From Alkalihalobacillus sp. BA299 (GTDB taxonomy: Bacteria > Bacillota > Bacilli > Bacillales > Bacillaceae_F), in the NCBI RefSeq assembly GCF_017745675.1, contig NZ_JAFLJM010000002.1:248001-312000 (forward strand): a stretch of DNA of 64,000 nt. Reading direction: 5' to 3'. The notes beneath the pieces were generated by a model. The model did no database searches. It saw only the letters and a program-made list of their open reading frames with translations, and had not been told where the DNA came from. Below are positions 25,589 to 33,800 of this stretch, piece by piece. Within the stretch, counting starts at the first letter, position 1. The number at the start of each line of letters is the position of its first letter. Position numbers and translations under genes: made by a program.

Positions 25589-26345
25589 CTAAAAGAACAT
25601 ATCATTCCCTTGATTTCGACACGCTTTACATCTTTTCGGATCGGTAAATCCTTTTTGCTTATAAAATTGCTGCTCACCTATTGTAAAAGGAAATCGTTTA
25701 CCACATTCCCAGCATTTCAAAAGTAAATCTTGCGGTGCTGAACCTTTTAAAGCCTCTTTTATCGACTCTGTTCTCTCCTGTACAACTTGAACATCAATCG
25801 GCTTTTTATTTTCCAGTACATCTATCGTTTTTCGAATTTCTTCTCTTACCTTCTTATAATCCACTTTTCCCCATAATTTTAAATAAGGGATAAATGCTTG
25901 ATCACCTGATTCTTTAATCTTCGAAAGAAATAATAAAATCATTGGCCTATTCCGATCCTTTAAATAGGTCATATCAGGAGATAGTTTCCCCTGTTTGAGC
26001 CATTTCCTCCATTCATTTAAAAGCTCATCCGTATACTGATCGGACTGGATCTGCCAGCCTCGGACTGTAAAAATAATCATTGGTAGTTTCCCAAAATACT
26101 CAAATATCTAGGAAATCATAATCAATCATCCAATCAATTTTTTGCATAATATCGTCTAGTTTCTTAGACTTAAAATAACCATAGACAGGACAACGATTAA
26201 GCTCCAGCTCCAAAATTTTCTTCTCCTTTGAGCCCTTTAAAATTTTAGCGAGAAGCGTTCGTCCTCCTCGTGTAACAATTTCGTCAGCTGCTCTCAATAT
26301 GACTTTTATTTCCTCTTGCGATAATCGGTTAATGTTCTTCATCAA
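25589..26345 (-). pseudogene. RQC-type winged-helix/zinc-ribbon protein gene split by a frameshift
   Basis: Two adjacent frames make one protein. The first (26345-26100) is RecQ-C-terminal-like: VILRAADEIVTRGGRTLLAK, YGYFKSKKLDDIMQKIDWMI, ending DYDFLDI. The second (open from about 26,100, longest ATG frame 26080-25589) continues EYFGKLPMIIFTVRGWQIQS and ends in a zinc ribbon, CWECGKRFPF...CKAC. Joined, they match a Bacillus family I remember as RQC-minor-1, about 240 residues. A single-base change near 26,103 (GATATTTGAG) breaks the frame. It could be a true pseudogene, a recoding site or a sequence error. It overlaps the upstream gene as ATGA. Confidence 0.72.
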
Positions 26346-26647
26346 AATGGTAGCTCCTCATCATCCCAAAATTTCGAAATCACAGGCTTTTCTTCCCTCT
26401 TCTGCTTGGTATTTGTATTTTGATTGAGAGCAGGCTTCACCGTTAAGGTCTTTCCAAACCTTTCCTCATATAAATCTCTAATCCATATTTTAACAGGCGC
26501 TTTCCATTGCTGTTTAGATGAAGGGATATTTTTAATTAAACTCTTCGGTGTCATCCCCAGCTCCTTAGCCATTTTTATTTCAGCCTGATTTAACCGACAT
26601 CGCTTTTTCGCCTCTGCCCAGGCTTCCTCATTCTTCCTTTTAGCCAT
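26342..26647 (-). CDS. Conserved hypothetical protein upstream of the RQC-like gene
   Basis: This 101-residue basic protein (MAKRKNEEAWAEAKKRCRLN...) has a helical N-terminal half containing AKELGMTPKSLIKNIPSSKQ and VKIWIRDLYEERFGK, and a flexible tail ending FWDDEELPF. AAGGAGTGATAAGGA precedes its ATG. It is translationally coupled (ATGA) to the RQC-like gene, so the two probably work together, perhaps in nucleic-acid metabolism. I know of no assigned function. Confidence 0.7.
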   Translation of the reverse strand: MAKRKNEEAWAEAKKRCRLNQAEIKMAKELGMTPKSLIKNIPSSKQQWKAPVKIWIRDLYEERFGKTLTVKPALNQNTNTKQKREEKPVISKFWDDEELPF

Positions 26648-26662
26648 TCCTTATCACTCCTT

Positions 26663-26854
26663 TTACCATTCTATAACTTCAGGATATTCAGCGAATGATT
26701 TTAATTCGGTTATGTGACAATTATATTTTCTCGCTGCATCCAACACAGCTTCCTCTAATACTTGATAATCCTGACCTTCTTGTTTCAAAAAAAAATGCTC
26801 CACATTCCCGACCAATACCTCATCTTCAATTATAAAACTTATAAAGGTCAGTGA
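26663..26854 (-). pseudogene. C-terminal fragment of an unidentified gene
   Basis: An open minus-strand stretch reads SFIIEDEVLVGNVEHFFLKQ and continues through ARKYNCHITELKSFAEYPEV to a stop at 26663, 16 bases before the next gene. Codon use and ending look genuine, but the 5' part is replaced by comM-like sequence beginning at 26,855. The product is not recognised. Confidence 0.5.
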
Positions 26855-27043
26855 GTAGGGTCAAGTGGAAGGAAGAGCTTTTTAAGCCCCGGTCTTTTGG
26901 CTGCTAGAATAGCGGCGAATTCCTTCAACAGGAAGAACGGTTCCATCTAATGGTAAAGTTCCGATGAATCCTTCAATCACTTGTACTTGGTAACATTCCA
27001 AGCCTTTTAAACCAATACTTTTGCGGACTTTTTTAGCTTCCTC
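26855..27043 (-). pseudogene. Second comM/yifB fragment
   Basis: About 190 bases closely match the N-terminal part of the broken comM gene at 22,925-23,120, including the segment encoding LKKLFLPLDPT and the GGAGGAAGC ribosome site. The start codon has changed (ATG to AAG) and additional small deletions are present. It is either a partial duplication or a remnant left by recombination. Confidence 0.75.
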
Positions 27044-27610
27044 CAATATCGATTATTTAGTTGTTCTTCTAAAATTTCCAAGCGTAAATTTTTTAAAAGT
27101 TAAGAATCAGGAGTGTAATTTCATTGTCCTAACTGAGACTTTGAAATGATAAAGATACAGGTAAGTTGAAGACTTTCATGGATTCTTGGGGTAAAAATGA
27201 GACTATAAGCTGAATTTTGATGTCGAAATAATTTTTCATAAATTAGAAGGAACGTAATACATATCGAGATGTAGGGTATATCCTATAAGGATATAGGAGT
27301 CTATAAGAGGTCTTACAATTTGCTATGGACAAGAATATGGTGACTAAAACCTTTGAATTTGTTAAAACTATCATATACTATTACGCTAACTATTTTCATC
27401 ATTTTTGTTTAACATATAATGATAATGCTAGTACAAAAGGAATAATTATCATAAATACCTTACAGTGGGAGGTCAGGTAATTCAAGCTTCCTACTTTTTC
27501 AGTTTCTTTTTGTGCTTTGCACACTTCTCTAATTCAACTTTTTTTATTGGTTAAAGAAGCACGAGAACCGTCCCTGTGCTTCCCCCTGTGCTTCCCAGTG
27601 CTTCGGGGTG
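27044..27610. other. Intergenic stretch with hairpins and repeats only
   Basis: No gene is supported. TATATCCTATAAGGATATA (27,273-27,291) is a perfect short palindrome. TGATAAT (27,420) and ATTATCA (27,445) are separated half-sites vaguely like a Fur box, but no gene start follows. REP-like sequence occupies 27,556-27,604. Confidence 0.5.
27556..27604. repeat. REP-like palindrome with extra half copies
   Basis: GAAGCAC-GAGAACCGTCCCT-GTGCTTC followed by further CCTGTGCTTC and CAGTGCTTC partial copies. The preceding 35 bases (TCTAATTCAAC...TTATTGGTTAAA) recur before the element at 32,323. Confidence 0.82.
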
Positions 27611-27624
27611 TCACTGTGACAGCC
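27602..27624. repeat. Short palindromic repeat GGGGTGTCACTGTGACA
   Basis: TTCGGGGTGTCACTGTGACAG overlaps the galE stop region. A close relative, TTCGGGGTGTTACAGTGACAC, occurs at 31,917. TGTCAC...GTGACA arms make a small hairpin. Confidence 0.6.
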
Positions 27625-28603
27625 TCTCAAACTTCCAAGCATCCCGGCACATTGCGACAATATCACGTTTAGCCTTCCAACCTAATTCCCTCCATGCTTT
27701 TGAGACATCAGCGTAGCATGAGGCGATATCTCCAGGTCTCCGTTCTACGATTTCATAGGGCACCTTAATACCATTAGCATCTTCAAATGCCTTTACTAAC
27801 TCTAAAACACTAGTACCCTTACCAGTTCCTAGGTTATAAATTTGAGCACCTTCGATGAGATTGTTCAATGCTGCAACATGACCTTCTGCCAAGTCCAGCA
27901 CATGAATATAGTCTCTTACACCTGTACCATCAACTGTTGGAAAGTCATTTCCAAAAACTCGAAGCCTCTCCAGTTTCCCTTTGGCTACCTGTGTAACATA
28001 AGGCATTAGGTTATTGGGGATACCATTAGGGGCTTCACCAATCAATCCACTTTCATGGGCACCCACTGGATTGAAATACCGAAGGAGAGCAACTGAAAAT
28101 CCCGAACTTGCTTTAGCTATATCTGTAAGAATCCGCTCACTCATGGCTTTAGTCTCACCATAAGGATTTGTTGTCGGCAAAAGATTCATGGTCTCTATAA
28201 AAGGAACCTTATTCTCCCCATACACCGTTGCCGATGAACTAAAGACAAATCGCTTAACACCATACTTTTGGCAGACTTTAGCCAGAACCATGGTGCTGAC
28301 AATGTTGTTGTAATAATAAGCTAATGGTAATTCTACAGATTCACCTACAGCTTTCAGGCCAGCAAAATGAATAACTCCATCAATAGAATGATTATAAAAG
28401 ATATCATCCACTGAGGATTCATCAGTCACATCTATCTGATAAAATGTTATTTCCTTATTTGTAATTTCCTTTACTCTATCTAATGTTTCAGCTTTACTAT
28501 TGCATAAATTGTCAGCAACAATTACTGTATACCCTGCTTCAAGCAAGGTAACACATGTGTGCGAGCCTATATATCCTGCACCACCAGTTACTAGTATGTT
28601 CAT
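27611..28603 (-). CDS. galE: UDP-glucose 4-epimerase
   Basis: GalE interconverts UDP-glucose and UDP-galactose. The 330-residue SDR protein starts MNILVTGGAGYIGSHTCVTL (NAD-binding GxxGxxG), has catalytic FSSSATVYG and YGETK (YxxxK), and substrate-region motif LRYFNPVGAHESGLIGEAPN. The family length fits. AAAGGAG lies upstream. It follows cysQ by 26 bases, so the two form an operon, perhaps supplying sugar nucleotides for surface glycans such as those made at 52-64 kb. Confidence 0.95.
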   Translation of the reverse strand: MNILVTGGAGYIGSHTCVTLLEAGYTVIVADNLCNSKAETLDRVKEITNKEITFYQIDVTDESSVDDIFYNHSIDGVIHFAGLKAVGESVELPLAYYYNNIVSTMVLAKVCQKYGVKRFVFSSSATVYGENKVPFIETMNLLPTTNPYGETKAMSERILTDIAKASSGFSVALLRYFNPVGAHESGLIGEAPNGIPNNLMPYVTQVAKGKLERLRVFGNDFPTVDGTGVRDYIHVLDLAEGHVAALNNLIEGAQIYNLGTGKGTSVLELVKAFEDANGIKVPYEIVERRPGDIASCYADVSKAWRELGWKAKRDIVAMCRDAWKFERLSQ

Positions 28604-28629
28604 TAGACAGTCACTCCTTTCTACCGAGT

Positions 28630-29454
28630 TTAATAATTAAAGCTTTTAAAAGCAACAATAAACCAAGGATTTAATAAATTTTCTTTATTATATTTAAGCG
28701 GCTCATTTGTATCTGTTGTCACTACTTTTCCACCCGCACATTCAACAACAGCTTGACCTGCGGCTGTATCCCACTCCATTGTTGGGGCAAAACGTGGATA
28801 TACATCTGCTTTTCCTTCAGCTACTAAGCACAGCTTTAATGAACTACCAGCTGATGTTAATTCAACTTTACCATGCTTTTCTTTCAGGGTTTCAATATAC
28901 TCTTCTGTTTCTTTAGACAAATGCGATCGACTCGCCACAACCGAACAATAGTCTCTTTCTTCTTTAATCGGTAAAGCAATACCAATGTCCTCTAATGGAA
29001 TTTGCTTATTCACTTTCTCTAGAACGTTCTCCACTTTATAAGCACCTTGTCCCTGTTCACCAACATAAGCCACATCTAACACTGGAGCGTAAATGACGCC
29101 TAAAATAGGAGTACCATCCTTTATTAATGCAATATTAACTGTAAATTCACCATTTCGTTTCACAAATTCTTTTGTACCATCTAATGGATCAACTACCCAC
29201 GCGTAATCCCATTCTTTTCTCTCACTATAGGATTGATGCTTTCCTTCCTCACTTAAGATAGGGATATTCGGATAATGCTGTTCCAATCCCTCTACAATCT
29301 TAATGTGGGATTTTCTATCTGCTAAGGTTAAAGGTGAATCATCTTGTTTATTTTCAACAGAAAAATCCGTTTCATATACAGACAAAATATCTTTTCCAGC
29401 TTCAACAGCTATATTTAAAATGACGGTTACATCCATTTGGTTATTTGCACTCAC
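28630..29454 (-). CDS. cysQ: 3'(2'),5'-bisphosphate nucleotidase CysQ
   Basis: This 274-residue inositol-monophosphatase-fold enzyme removes the 3' phosphate of PAP/PAPS from sulfate assimilation. Metal and substrate motifs are ILSEEGKH, WVVDPLDGTKEFVKRNGEF and TMEWDTAAGQAVVE. The start is GTG 29454 after AAAAGGAG. Pairing with galE is unusual functionally; in several bacteria cysQ-like genes sit in polysaccharide loci where sulfated or nucleotide-linked products form. The promoter lies at about 29,536-29,563. Confidence 0.93.
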   Translation of the reverse strand: MSANNQMDVTVILNIAVEAGKDILSVYETDFSVENKQDDSPLTLADRKSHIKIVEGLEQHYPNIPILSEEGKHQSYSERKEWDYAWVVDPLDGTKEFVKRNGEFTVNIALIKDGTPILGVIYAPVLDVAYVGEQGQGAYKVENVLEKVNKQIPLEDIGIALPIKEERDYCSVVASRSHLSKETEEYIETLKEKHGKVELTSAGSSLKLCLVAEGKADVYPRFAPTMEWDTAAGQAVVECAGGKVVTTDTNEPLKYNKENLLNPWFIVAFKSFNY

Positions 29455-29498
29455 TATGTTAACTCCTTTTCTTTGGACTAATTAATTTCGAAATGTAG

Positions 29499-29563
29499 CT
29501 TTGAATTCAAAGCATCTACCTTACTACTATATTGTATTATATCGATACGAAATAAGTAATCAA
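29499..29563 (-). promoter_or_regulatory. Promoter and palindrome upstream of cysQ-galE
   Basis: Minus strand: TTGATT (29563-29558), 16 bases, TATAAT (29541-29536). Downstream of the expected start, 29512-29499 is the perfect palindrome CTTTGAATTCAAAG, possibly an operator. It shares GAATTC with the MhqR boxes but not their outer arms. Confidence 0.55.
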
Positions 29564-29597
29564 AATGGGTAATACAATGGGAGGCAGCCCCCCACTT

Positions 29598-29708
29598 TTA
29601 CTTTTCATATAACTCTAGCGGTAACTTATCTGGGTCTTAAAAAAGGTAAACTTTTCATCATTGTAATCTGAGCAAATAATTGCTATATGATGGGTTGTTG
29701 AACTCCAT
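29598..29708 (-). pseudogene. Remnant of a VOC-family (YaeR-like) gene
   Basis: The minus strand reads HHIAIICSDYNDEKFTFF and, one frame over, DPDKLPLELYEK then stop. These are the first and last segments of small glyoxalase-fold proteins such as YaeR, which usually have about 90 residues between them. An internal deletion plus a frameshift has destroyed the gene. Confidence 0.6.
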
Positions 29709-29877
29709 ATTAAAAATCCTTTGTTATAGTATTTTAAAGCTACTTTATTCCTCTTGGTTTCTGACTCCCAATCCCCCAGAGACAAAAACTTTTACCTTTT
29801 TTTCATTTTGATACCGATCGTACGTCGCCAAACCCTTTTAAATAACTGATTATAGTAATTAAAAAGGGGCAAAAACG
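29709..29877. other. Upstream region of the XRE regulator
   Basis: No gene is seen. The segment before the regulator has a GATCGTACG-like partial palindrome (about 29,815) and A/T-rich sequence but no clear -35/-10 pair. Confidence 0.3.
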
Positions 29878-30168
29878 TTGGAAGGAGAACAAAAGACGCC
29901 AGAAGAGTTAGAAAACCATGTAAACAAAGTCATTGGAAACCACATAAGAGATCAACGAAAAAAATTAAAACTATCAAGCGCTGAAGTAGCGTTTAGAGCC
30001 CAAATCAGCCGCGCTTATTTAGGGCGTATAGAACGAGCAGAAGTCACAACGTCCCACTTTATTTTATTCAAAATTGCAAAAGTCTTAGGACTCGATATGA
30101 ATCACCTATATAGAGATGCAGTGGAAGATGTAAATCATTATTTAAGAAAATTCCTCCCGCACAACTAG
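29878..30168 (+). CDS. XRE-family transcriptional regulator
   Basis: This 96-residue protein is essentially one helix-turn-helix domain: IGNHIRDQRKKLKLSSAEVA, FRAQISRAYLGRIERAEVTT, then FKIAKVLGLDMNHLYRD. It starts with TTG 29878, with AAAAGGGG upstream; no better start is in frame. It is the first of three plus-strand genes that include a ComK homologue. SinR- or phage-like control of neighbours is possible, but targets are unknown. Confidence 0.75.
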   Translation: MEGEQKTPEELENHVNKVIGNHIRDQRKKLKLSSAEVAFRAQISRAYLGRIERAEVTTSHFILFKIAKVLGLDMNHLYRDAVEDVNHYLRKFLPHN

Positions 30169-30315
30169 AACTATCATTTTATTGCTAACTATTTAAAATT
30201 TCTTTATATGTTCCTTTATTTAATTTGAATCAAAAATACTTTCACCTCGTCCCTCGCTTGTACCTGTCAAATTCATTCCACACAAACAAATCCTCTATAC
30301 AAAGGAGCCATCCAA

Positions 30316-30807
30316 ATGAACGAAACTACCCTTCCTCACTACGAAATCAATCGCGACACGTCTGCTCTTCTCCCTGTCTATCACTTAGATTATCAAACGG
30401 TCGTCTGGGAACGCGATCAACGTTATCATGTGAAAAAAACACCCCTACAACTCATTAGAGAAGCCTGCTTAGAAGGTGGTGCTGATTATGACGGAAGACG
30501 AGCCGCTGTCACTCATAAGACAGGTGTTACAAGCAAAATTCCTCTTCCCGTCAATCCTCACGAACAAATTTATGCCTTTCCAACCCACTCACCAAAGCTT
30601 CACGAATGTCATTGGCTCTTCTATCACCACATTAAATCAATTGAACGCCATACCGACACGCCAACTCATTCCATCATCACCTTCAAGGACGATAAAGAAC
30701 TCTTACTACCTGTGTCCTTTCACACCATTGAACGACAAATGCAGCGTACCTCTTACTGCATCGTTCGCTTTTCCCTTCAACGCCCACATTTCAGCTACTA
30801 CGAATAA
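30316..30807 (+). CDS. comK: ComK-family competence transcription factor homologue
   Basis: This 163-residue protein aligns with Bacillus ComK through YEINRDTSALLPVYHLDYQT, KTPLQLIREACLEGGADYDG, RRAAVTHKTGVTSKIPLPV, NPHEQIYAFPTHSPKLHECH and ISY-like SFHTIERQMQRTSYCIVRF. ComK activates DNA uptake and recombination genes by binding A/T-rich K-boxes. It is shorter than the 192-residue B. subtilis protein, lacking most of the C-terminal tail after the last conserved segment. AAAGGAG precedes the ATG. It may be a second, divergent ComK in this genome. Confidence 0.85.
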   Translation: MNETTLPHYEINRDTSALLPVYHLDYQTVVWERDQRYHVKKTPLQLIREACLEGGADYDGRRAAVTHKTGVTSKIPLPVNPHEQIYAFPTHSPKLHECHWLFYHHIKSIERHTDTPTHSIITFKDDKELLLPVSFHTIERQMQRTSYCIVRFSLQRPHFSYYE

Positions 30808-31003
30808 AGGACGGTCAACAGAAAGAATTGGCCTTTCAAAAGATCCCTCATTGAAAGACTCTCTACACTCACGACCAGCTATCGCTTCAACCGCTCCACT
30901 TCTTTTTCAAACGAACCAACTAATCACTAATCACTAACCACCAACTACTAATACAACGATCCACTTCCCCACTGAAGGAACGTAATCTAAGGAGGCACTC
31001 CCC

Positions 31004-31882
31004 GTGAAATCAGGCCACATTGATCAATTCGCTCACTTAAGTGAGTTCCATTCTGTAAAAGAATTCAACGAATCCATGAAACAAGTACGAAAACTGTATG
31101 AGTATCACTTCACAAAAGGAGAACGAATCGCTCTTTTAACCTTAATTCAATACAGTGTCAAAAAACACGGCGTGTGTAATGCAAGAATCGGTAAACTCGT
31201 CCAAGCCGCACAAGCTCATAATGGAGGAATTTCACGCTCCACCTTTGAACGCATGCTGCGAAAAGCAAAAAAACTCGGCATCATCAGTATTCATCATACG
31301 ATCCGTCAAAAAGGCGGCTACTCCCATAATGTCTATATCTTCCACCGCTTTGACGGGGCGACAAGCCCACAATTGCCAGACCGCAAACATGCCGAAACCC
31401 CAGCCCCACCATGCCATCAAGCCGAAGAAAAAGCCCCCGAAGCTCCTTTATTAGAAACTAAAAAGCAAAAACAACATCAAGAACAACGTCAACAAACACA
31501 AGAATCATTAAGAACAAAGCCCCTAGATTCAGTAAGATCAAAATCCCTAGATTCACTAGACTATACCTTTGTCCCGTCCTATGTCCCTACCCCATTTGTC
31601 CAAGTCGCCAAACCATTCTTTAACCGCGCCAAAGACATTTGTTCCCTATGGTACCGGACAACGATCGCCTATCGTTCCATGAAATTTAGTCAACCGATTG
31701 AGACCTTCCTCCCGACGATCATCCAAGCGTTCAAAGAAACGATTTATAAGTATAAGCAAAATTACATCAAAACAAGCTTCATCCAGTACTTTTACGGTAC
31801 GGTCGCTGGGAAATTGGTCGTTGAAAAGAGGAGAATGGCTGTTGTGGAAAAGACTTGGGGGCGGTGGTTAACGGGAGAATGA
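31004..31882 (+). CDS. Winged-helix DNA-binding protein, plasmid/phage style
   Basis: In this 292-residue protein the N-terminal 110 residues carry a helix-turn-helix (IGKLVQAAQAHNGGISRSTF, ERMLRKAKKLGIISIHHTIR) with a wing, as in replication initiators and DnaD-like proteins. The middle is a Gln/Lys-rich linker with repeats of KSLDS-type sequence, followed by a helical C-terminal domain (PFFNRAKDICSLWYRTTIAY). AAGGAGG stands before GTG 31004. Similar Bacillus proteins are hypothetical. It may act on plasmid or mobile-element DNA. Confidence 0.65.
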   Translation: MKSGHIDQFAHLSEFHSVKEFNESMKQVRKLYEYHFTKGERIALLTLIQYSVKKHGVCNARIGKLVQAAQAHNGGISRSTFERMLRKAKKLGIISIHHTIRQKGGYSHNVYIFHRFDGATSPQLPDRKHAETPAPPCHQAEEKAPEAPLLETKKQKQHQEQRQQTQESLRTKPLDSVRSKSLDSLDYTFVPSYVPTPFVQVAKPFFNRAKDICSLWYRTTIAYRSMKFSQPIETFLPTIIQAFKETIYKYKQNYIKTSFIQYFYGTVAGKLVVEKRRMAVVEKTWGRWLTGE

Positions 31883-31916
31883 TGTAAACTTTAGACAACG
31901 TATAGTGTGGTTAGCG

Positions 31917-31941
31917 GATTTCGGGGTGTTACAGTGACACA
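31917..31941. repeat. Short palindromic repeat GGGGTGTTACAGTGACAC
   Basis: TTCGGGGTGTTACAGTGACAC matches the repeat at 27,602 with two substitutions and keeps the hairpin. Confidence 0.6.
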
Positions 31942-32322
31942 TCTTCACATAGGTTTTCAACAAATTTCAGGTAGCACGGTAGATCCCTAAAGATGTTTAT
32001 TAATTATAGCTAATCATTTATAATAATAAGTAATATTACTGGTAACCATATTGAGATATTTTTGATTCGACATCCAAATCAGAAACCCATATAAACCCCT
32101 CACAATCTAGCATTCCAATATTCTACAAACGCTTCATTACCGCACATGTCTACAAAAAATGGTAAAAGTATTTTTCACTTAAATTATAAGAAGCAATTAA
32201 CGAAAGACACTCACGATACGCTTTTTCAATCCTATGATTTCCGTCAATTAGCAGAATGAGGGTCAGTAAGCATACCCCGATTCTCTCACTTCTCTATTTC
32301 AACTATTTTTTTATTGGTTAAA

Positions 32323-32349
32323 GAAGCACGTGAACTGTCCCCATGCTTC
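32323..32349. repeat. REP-like palindrome
   Basis: GAAGCAC-GTGAACTGTCCCC-ATGCTTC, with one arm mismatch. Preceded by TTATTGGTTAAA as at 27,541. Confidence 0.78.
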
Positions 32350-32997
32350 TCAGCTAACATCCATTTGAGTATCCTTGTTTTGCTTTAGGGTAGCATCGTT
32401 ACTCTTTACCCACTTATCGCAAAGAAGATAGGACCATTGAAAGATGGGACTCATTATGAATGTATAAATAAAAGTAAAGATAAAAACGGGACCTCCAAGG
32501 ATAAGAGCTAATACAAGAACAGCACTCTCAAGGATGATGCGAGTTTTTCTAATTGACATCCTAGATTTCTCAGAAATGGCAAGAATAAATCCATCCCTCG
32601 GTCCTGCTCCAAAATTAGCCGCTGTATACATTCCACATGCAGTACCAATAAAGGCAATTGCGACAATAAGCAACAATATATCTACCATTCCATTAGGTGA
32701 ATGAGGAAACACGTCCAAGAATAAAAAGAAGTCTACGATTGGTCCAACGAGAAGTACATTTAAAAATGTACCCATTTTTATATAAGAGCGGTTTAATCTA
32801 AATGTAATAAAAAGTAAAAATATGCCAATTAATACATTCCAAGTACCAATGGTTAGCCCCAAGTTATTATTCAGTGCAATATATAAAACATCCCATGGGT
32901 GTATCCCTAAATGTTGAACTTGTATAGAAACAGCAATCCCATAACTTACAATGATAAGCCCCATTATTAGCAAAAACATTTGTTTATAAAATTTCAT
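32350..32997 (-). CDS. YczE/YyaS-family membrane protein
   Basis: This protein of about 215 residues has five hydrophobic segments. Markers of the YczE family are LGIHPWDVLYIALNNNLGLT, IGTWNVLIGIFLLFITF and GMYTAANFGAGPRDGFILAI. ATG 32997 is preceded by AGGAGAAGGGGA; the frame extends upstream to 33141 but without a ribosome site. Function is unproven; a B. subtilis relative affects surfactin production. It stands alone, flanked by repeats. Confidence 0.85.
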   Translation of the reverse strand: MKFYKQMFLLIMGLIIVSYGIAVSIQVQHLGIHPWDVLYIALNNNLGLTIGTWNVLIGIFLLFITFRLNRSYIKMGTFLNVLLVGPIVDFFLFLDVFPHSPNGMVDILLLIVAIAFIGTACGMYTAANFGAGPRDGFILAISEKSRMSIRKTRIILESAVLVLALILGGPVFIFTFIYTFIMSPIFQWSYLLCDKWVKSNDATLKQNKDTQMDVS

Positions 32998-33193
32998 GAT
33001 TTCCCCTTCTCCTGTCGTACTATAAACACTATGAATATAAGAACCCCTATAATCTAATATTATTTTAAGCAACTCGCTTACCTTAGGAGGCATTAAGTTG
33101 AATATTAGTAAAATAAAATAATAAAAATAGACTTCAATCATTATTATATCATTTTCTGCTTATTTATTTTAGAATACTTTTATTCATATATAG

Positions 33194-33208
33194 GAAGCAC
33201 GGGGACAA
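33194..33208. repeat. Half REP-like element
   Basis: GAAGCACGGGGACAA is the left half of the REP-like family. The right arm is missing where the IS3 remnant begins. Confidence 0.55.
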
Positions 33209-33248
33209 CAATGAGATCTTACCATCTATTTCCTCATCTGCCACGACT

Positions 33249-33800
33249 TTAACAGAATGAATCCAACCTCCCATTCTCTGTTAACAACCGTTTGTAGGCG
33301 TTCGAAGTAAATTGATGTCCGTTATCACAATTTATAATCTCTGGAATACCATATTCGTTAAGCGTTTTTTCAATGGTTTCGATAACATTATGTAAATGAA
33401 GCGTAGGCGCTAACTGCCAGCCAACCACATAACGACTATACCAATCGATAATCGCAACTAAATAACTGAAACGATCCACCATCCCAATATAAGATATATC
33501 AATACTCCAAACATGATTCGGATGATCAATTGTTATATCATTTAAAAGATAACCAGATGCCACCCCGACATTCTGCTTTGATGGAATTTTGATCTTCATC
33601 TTCTCCATCAAACTGCTCGTTCGCTTCAAACCAATCTTAATATTGTACCGTTTTCGAAGTCGATCATTCACTAATCGAAACCCAAAACCGGGGAACACCG
33701 TATGTATTTCATCGATACTATTCATAATTAGCACATCATCCAAAGAAGGTTCAATGGATGATGTGTAATAGGCAAGAACGTGAAATTTGCAGTAGATCAC
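33249..33800 (-). pseudogene. IS3-family transposase OrfB, truncated
   Basis: The integrase-core region is recognisable from NHVWSIDISYIGMVDRFSYL (first catalytic Asp) and IINCDNGHQFTSNAYK (second Asp). The conserved glutamate region is missing because the frame ends soon after, so it should be inactive. It overlaps OrfA by about 50 bases, as expected for frameshift-linked OrfA/OrfB. Confidence 0.8.

Larger units (their letters stand above)
31883..32349. other. Intergenic stretch with two repeat elements
   Basis: No gene is supported. It holds the GGGGTGTTACAGTGACAC palindrome (31,917-31,941) and, near the right end, a REP-like palindrome with its conserved flank. Confidence 0.5.

Noticed and set aside
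27420-27452. Fur box between TGATAAT and ATTATCA
   Set aside because: The half-sites are too far apart and no gene starts nearby.
29499-29512. Fifth MhqR operator (CTTTGAATTCAAAG)
   Set aside because: It shares GAATTC but lacks the TATC/GATA arms and lies before cysQ, which is not a quinone-stress gene.
30476-30937. 153-codon plus-strand frame overlapping comK
   Set aside because: The ComK frame has clear homology; this one is its shifted shadow.
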